A stretch of 64,000 nucleotides of DNA from Thalassospiraceae bacterium LMO-JJ14 (GTDB lineage Bacteria > Pseudomonadota > Alphaproteobacteria > Rhodospirillales > Casp-alpha2): the NCBI GenBank assembly GCA_021555105.2, contig CP134604.1, forward strand, positions 3,138,501-3,202,500. Direction: 5' to 3'. Below the pieces are notes generated by a model, which saw only the letters and a program-made list of their open reading frames with translations, ran no database searches and had not been told where the DNA came from. Each line of letters starts with the position of its first letter. Positions within the stretch are counted from its first letter, which is position 1. Below are positions 63,596 through 64,000 of this stretch, one piece after another. The translations under genes were made by a program, and so were the position numbers.

Positions 63596-63655
63596 GTCAT
63601 TCCGGCCGGGGTCCAGTCTGTCATCTGCCTGGATTCCGGCCTGCGCCGGAATGAC
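63596..63655. repeat. Dispersed palindromic repeat (GTCATTCCGG / CTGGATTCC type)
   Basis: GTCATTCCGGCCGGGGTCCAG (one arm shortened) followed by CTGGATTCCGGCCTGCGCCG and GAATGAC. It is the same family as at 37919, 45352 and 45850. Confidence 0.8.
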
Positions 63656-63840
63656 GACCTTGGTTGAAGCAAGCAACTGTCGTCGTCCTGAACTTGGTTC
63701 AGAACCCATACCTTCCGAAGCATCATCTCGCCGAGCAGACCATGCCCCCCCAAACAAGTTGGGGCTTATCCCCTTGCCATACGTTGCCATAGACGGCGGT
63801 TTTATTTGGTTGTAGCCTTCTCGCTAAAGGGGAGGCGACC

Positions 63841-64000
63841 ATGCAGGAACATGTATTCAAGCCCACAATTGTCACCTATCGCGGTCATTATGCAGATGAC
63901 CACCTTGTTGATGGGCGGGAATTGGGGAGCTCTCTTTCGGGCTTCACAAGATCAGCCAATATTATTACCAATTTTTATTTAGATGGGAAAATAAATCTTC
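63841..64000 (+). CDS. Unrecognised protein, 5' part only (runs off the window)
   Basis: ATG at 63841 with GGGGAGG six bases upstream; the frame stays open for 53 codons to the window end. It begins MQEHVFKPTIVTYRGHYADD, and TRSANIITNFYLDGKI follows further on. It is clearly more AT-rich than the genes before it, with codons such as ATT, AAT, TTA and AAA. No family was assigned. Composition suggests a transferred gene or the edge of an island. Confidence 0.65.
   Translation, partial: MQEHVFKPTIVTYRGHYADDHLVDGRELGSSLSGFTRSANIITNFYLDGKINL

Larger units (their letters stand above)
63437..63840. other. 404-base non-coding stretch filled with repeats
   Basis: It holds a partial copy of the serA 3' end (63465-63544), GTCATTCCGG / CTGGATTCC palindromes (63596-63655) and an ordinary remainder. 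Minus-strand frames of about 77 and 126 codons cross it but read only repeat sequence. The last ~60 bases should contain the promoter of the gene at 63841. Confidence 0.7.

Noticed and set aside
63373-63790. Minus-strand frames of 126 and 77 codons in the repeat-rich gap
   Set aside because: They translate the dispersed repeats (MSFRRRPESR-like peptides) and have no family or ribosome-binding site.

Overview
The window is about 64 kb of high-GC chromosome from an alphaproteobacterium, most probably a free-living, motile, facultatively anaerobic member of the Rhodospirillales or a relative. The clues are a CtrA response regulator next to a ChpT phosphotransferase, an FlbD-type flagellar activator, a DUF1127 protein, DUF3305/DUF3306 formate dehydrogenase proteins, and FNR/FixK-type boxes. 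No rRNA, tRNA, insertion sequence or CRISPR array was recognised.

1-13.7 kb is a flagellar block: fliF (cut by the window edge), fliG, fliH with a very long acidic tail, fliN, motA, flbD, flhA, flhF, flhG, a FliK-like gene and a small QueF-like gene on the plus strand, with fliJ and fliI converging on them. 13.8-19 kb carries an exported metallo-beta-lactamase-fold protein, an OmpA-like protein, a single-domain molbindin and the ctrA / CheY-like / chpT phosphorelay locus.

19-39 kb is a formate dehydrogenase island. It holds the structural genes (catalytic subunit with a Cys metal ligand, iron-sulfur subunit, cytochrome b subunit, a lipoprotein and a small Tat peptide), a TorD-like chaperone, DUF3306, an unusual MobA-DUF3305 fusion, fdhD, a tungstate transporter (tupBCA), a HTH plus binding-protein-domain regulator, a 695-residue multi-cluster ferredoxin and moaA. 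Together they supply tungstate or molybdate uptake, cofactor synthesis and insertion, enzyme maturation and respiratory formate oxidation. A TTATGCATTG-like motif recurs in three promoter regions of the island. A small metabolic insert at 31-34.6 kb (flavoprotein monooxygenase, hydratase, DUF1330, methyltransferase, ankyrin protein) interrupts it.

39-55 kb is housekeeping and accessory: enoyl-CoA hydratase, O-methyltransferase, DUF952, pyrD, an AbrB-type membrane protein with nadK, a GIY-YIG nuclease flanked by palindromic repeats, TauE/SafE and DUF4126 membrane proteins, a PhnZ-like HD protein paired with an AllA-like protein under a divergent LysR regulator, an Hpt protein, and a TetR/NmrA divergent pair with a perfect operator. 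55-64 kb holds an apparently FNR-controlled hsp20 // tandem-UspA - P-type ATPase unit, a DUF1127/LysR pair, a GNAT enzyme, serA, another FNR-box UspA gene, a repeat-rich 400-base stretch and the start of an AT-rich unknown gene running off the end.

Several families of dispersed palindromic repeats sit in the intergenic spaces from 31 kb onward.
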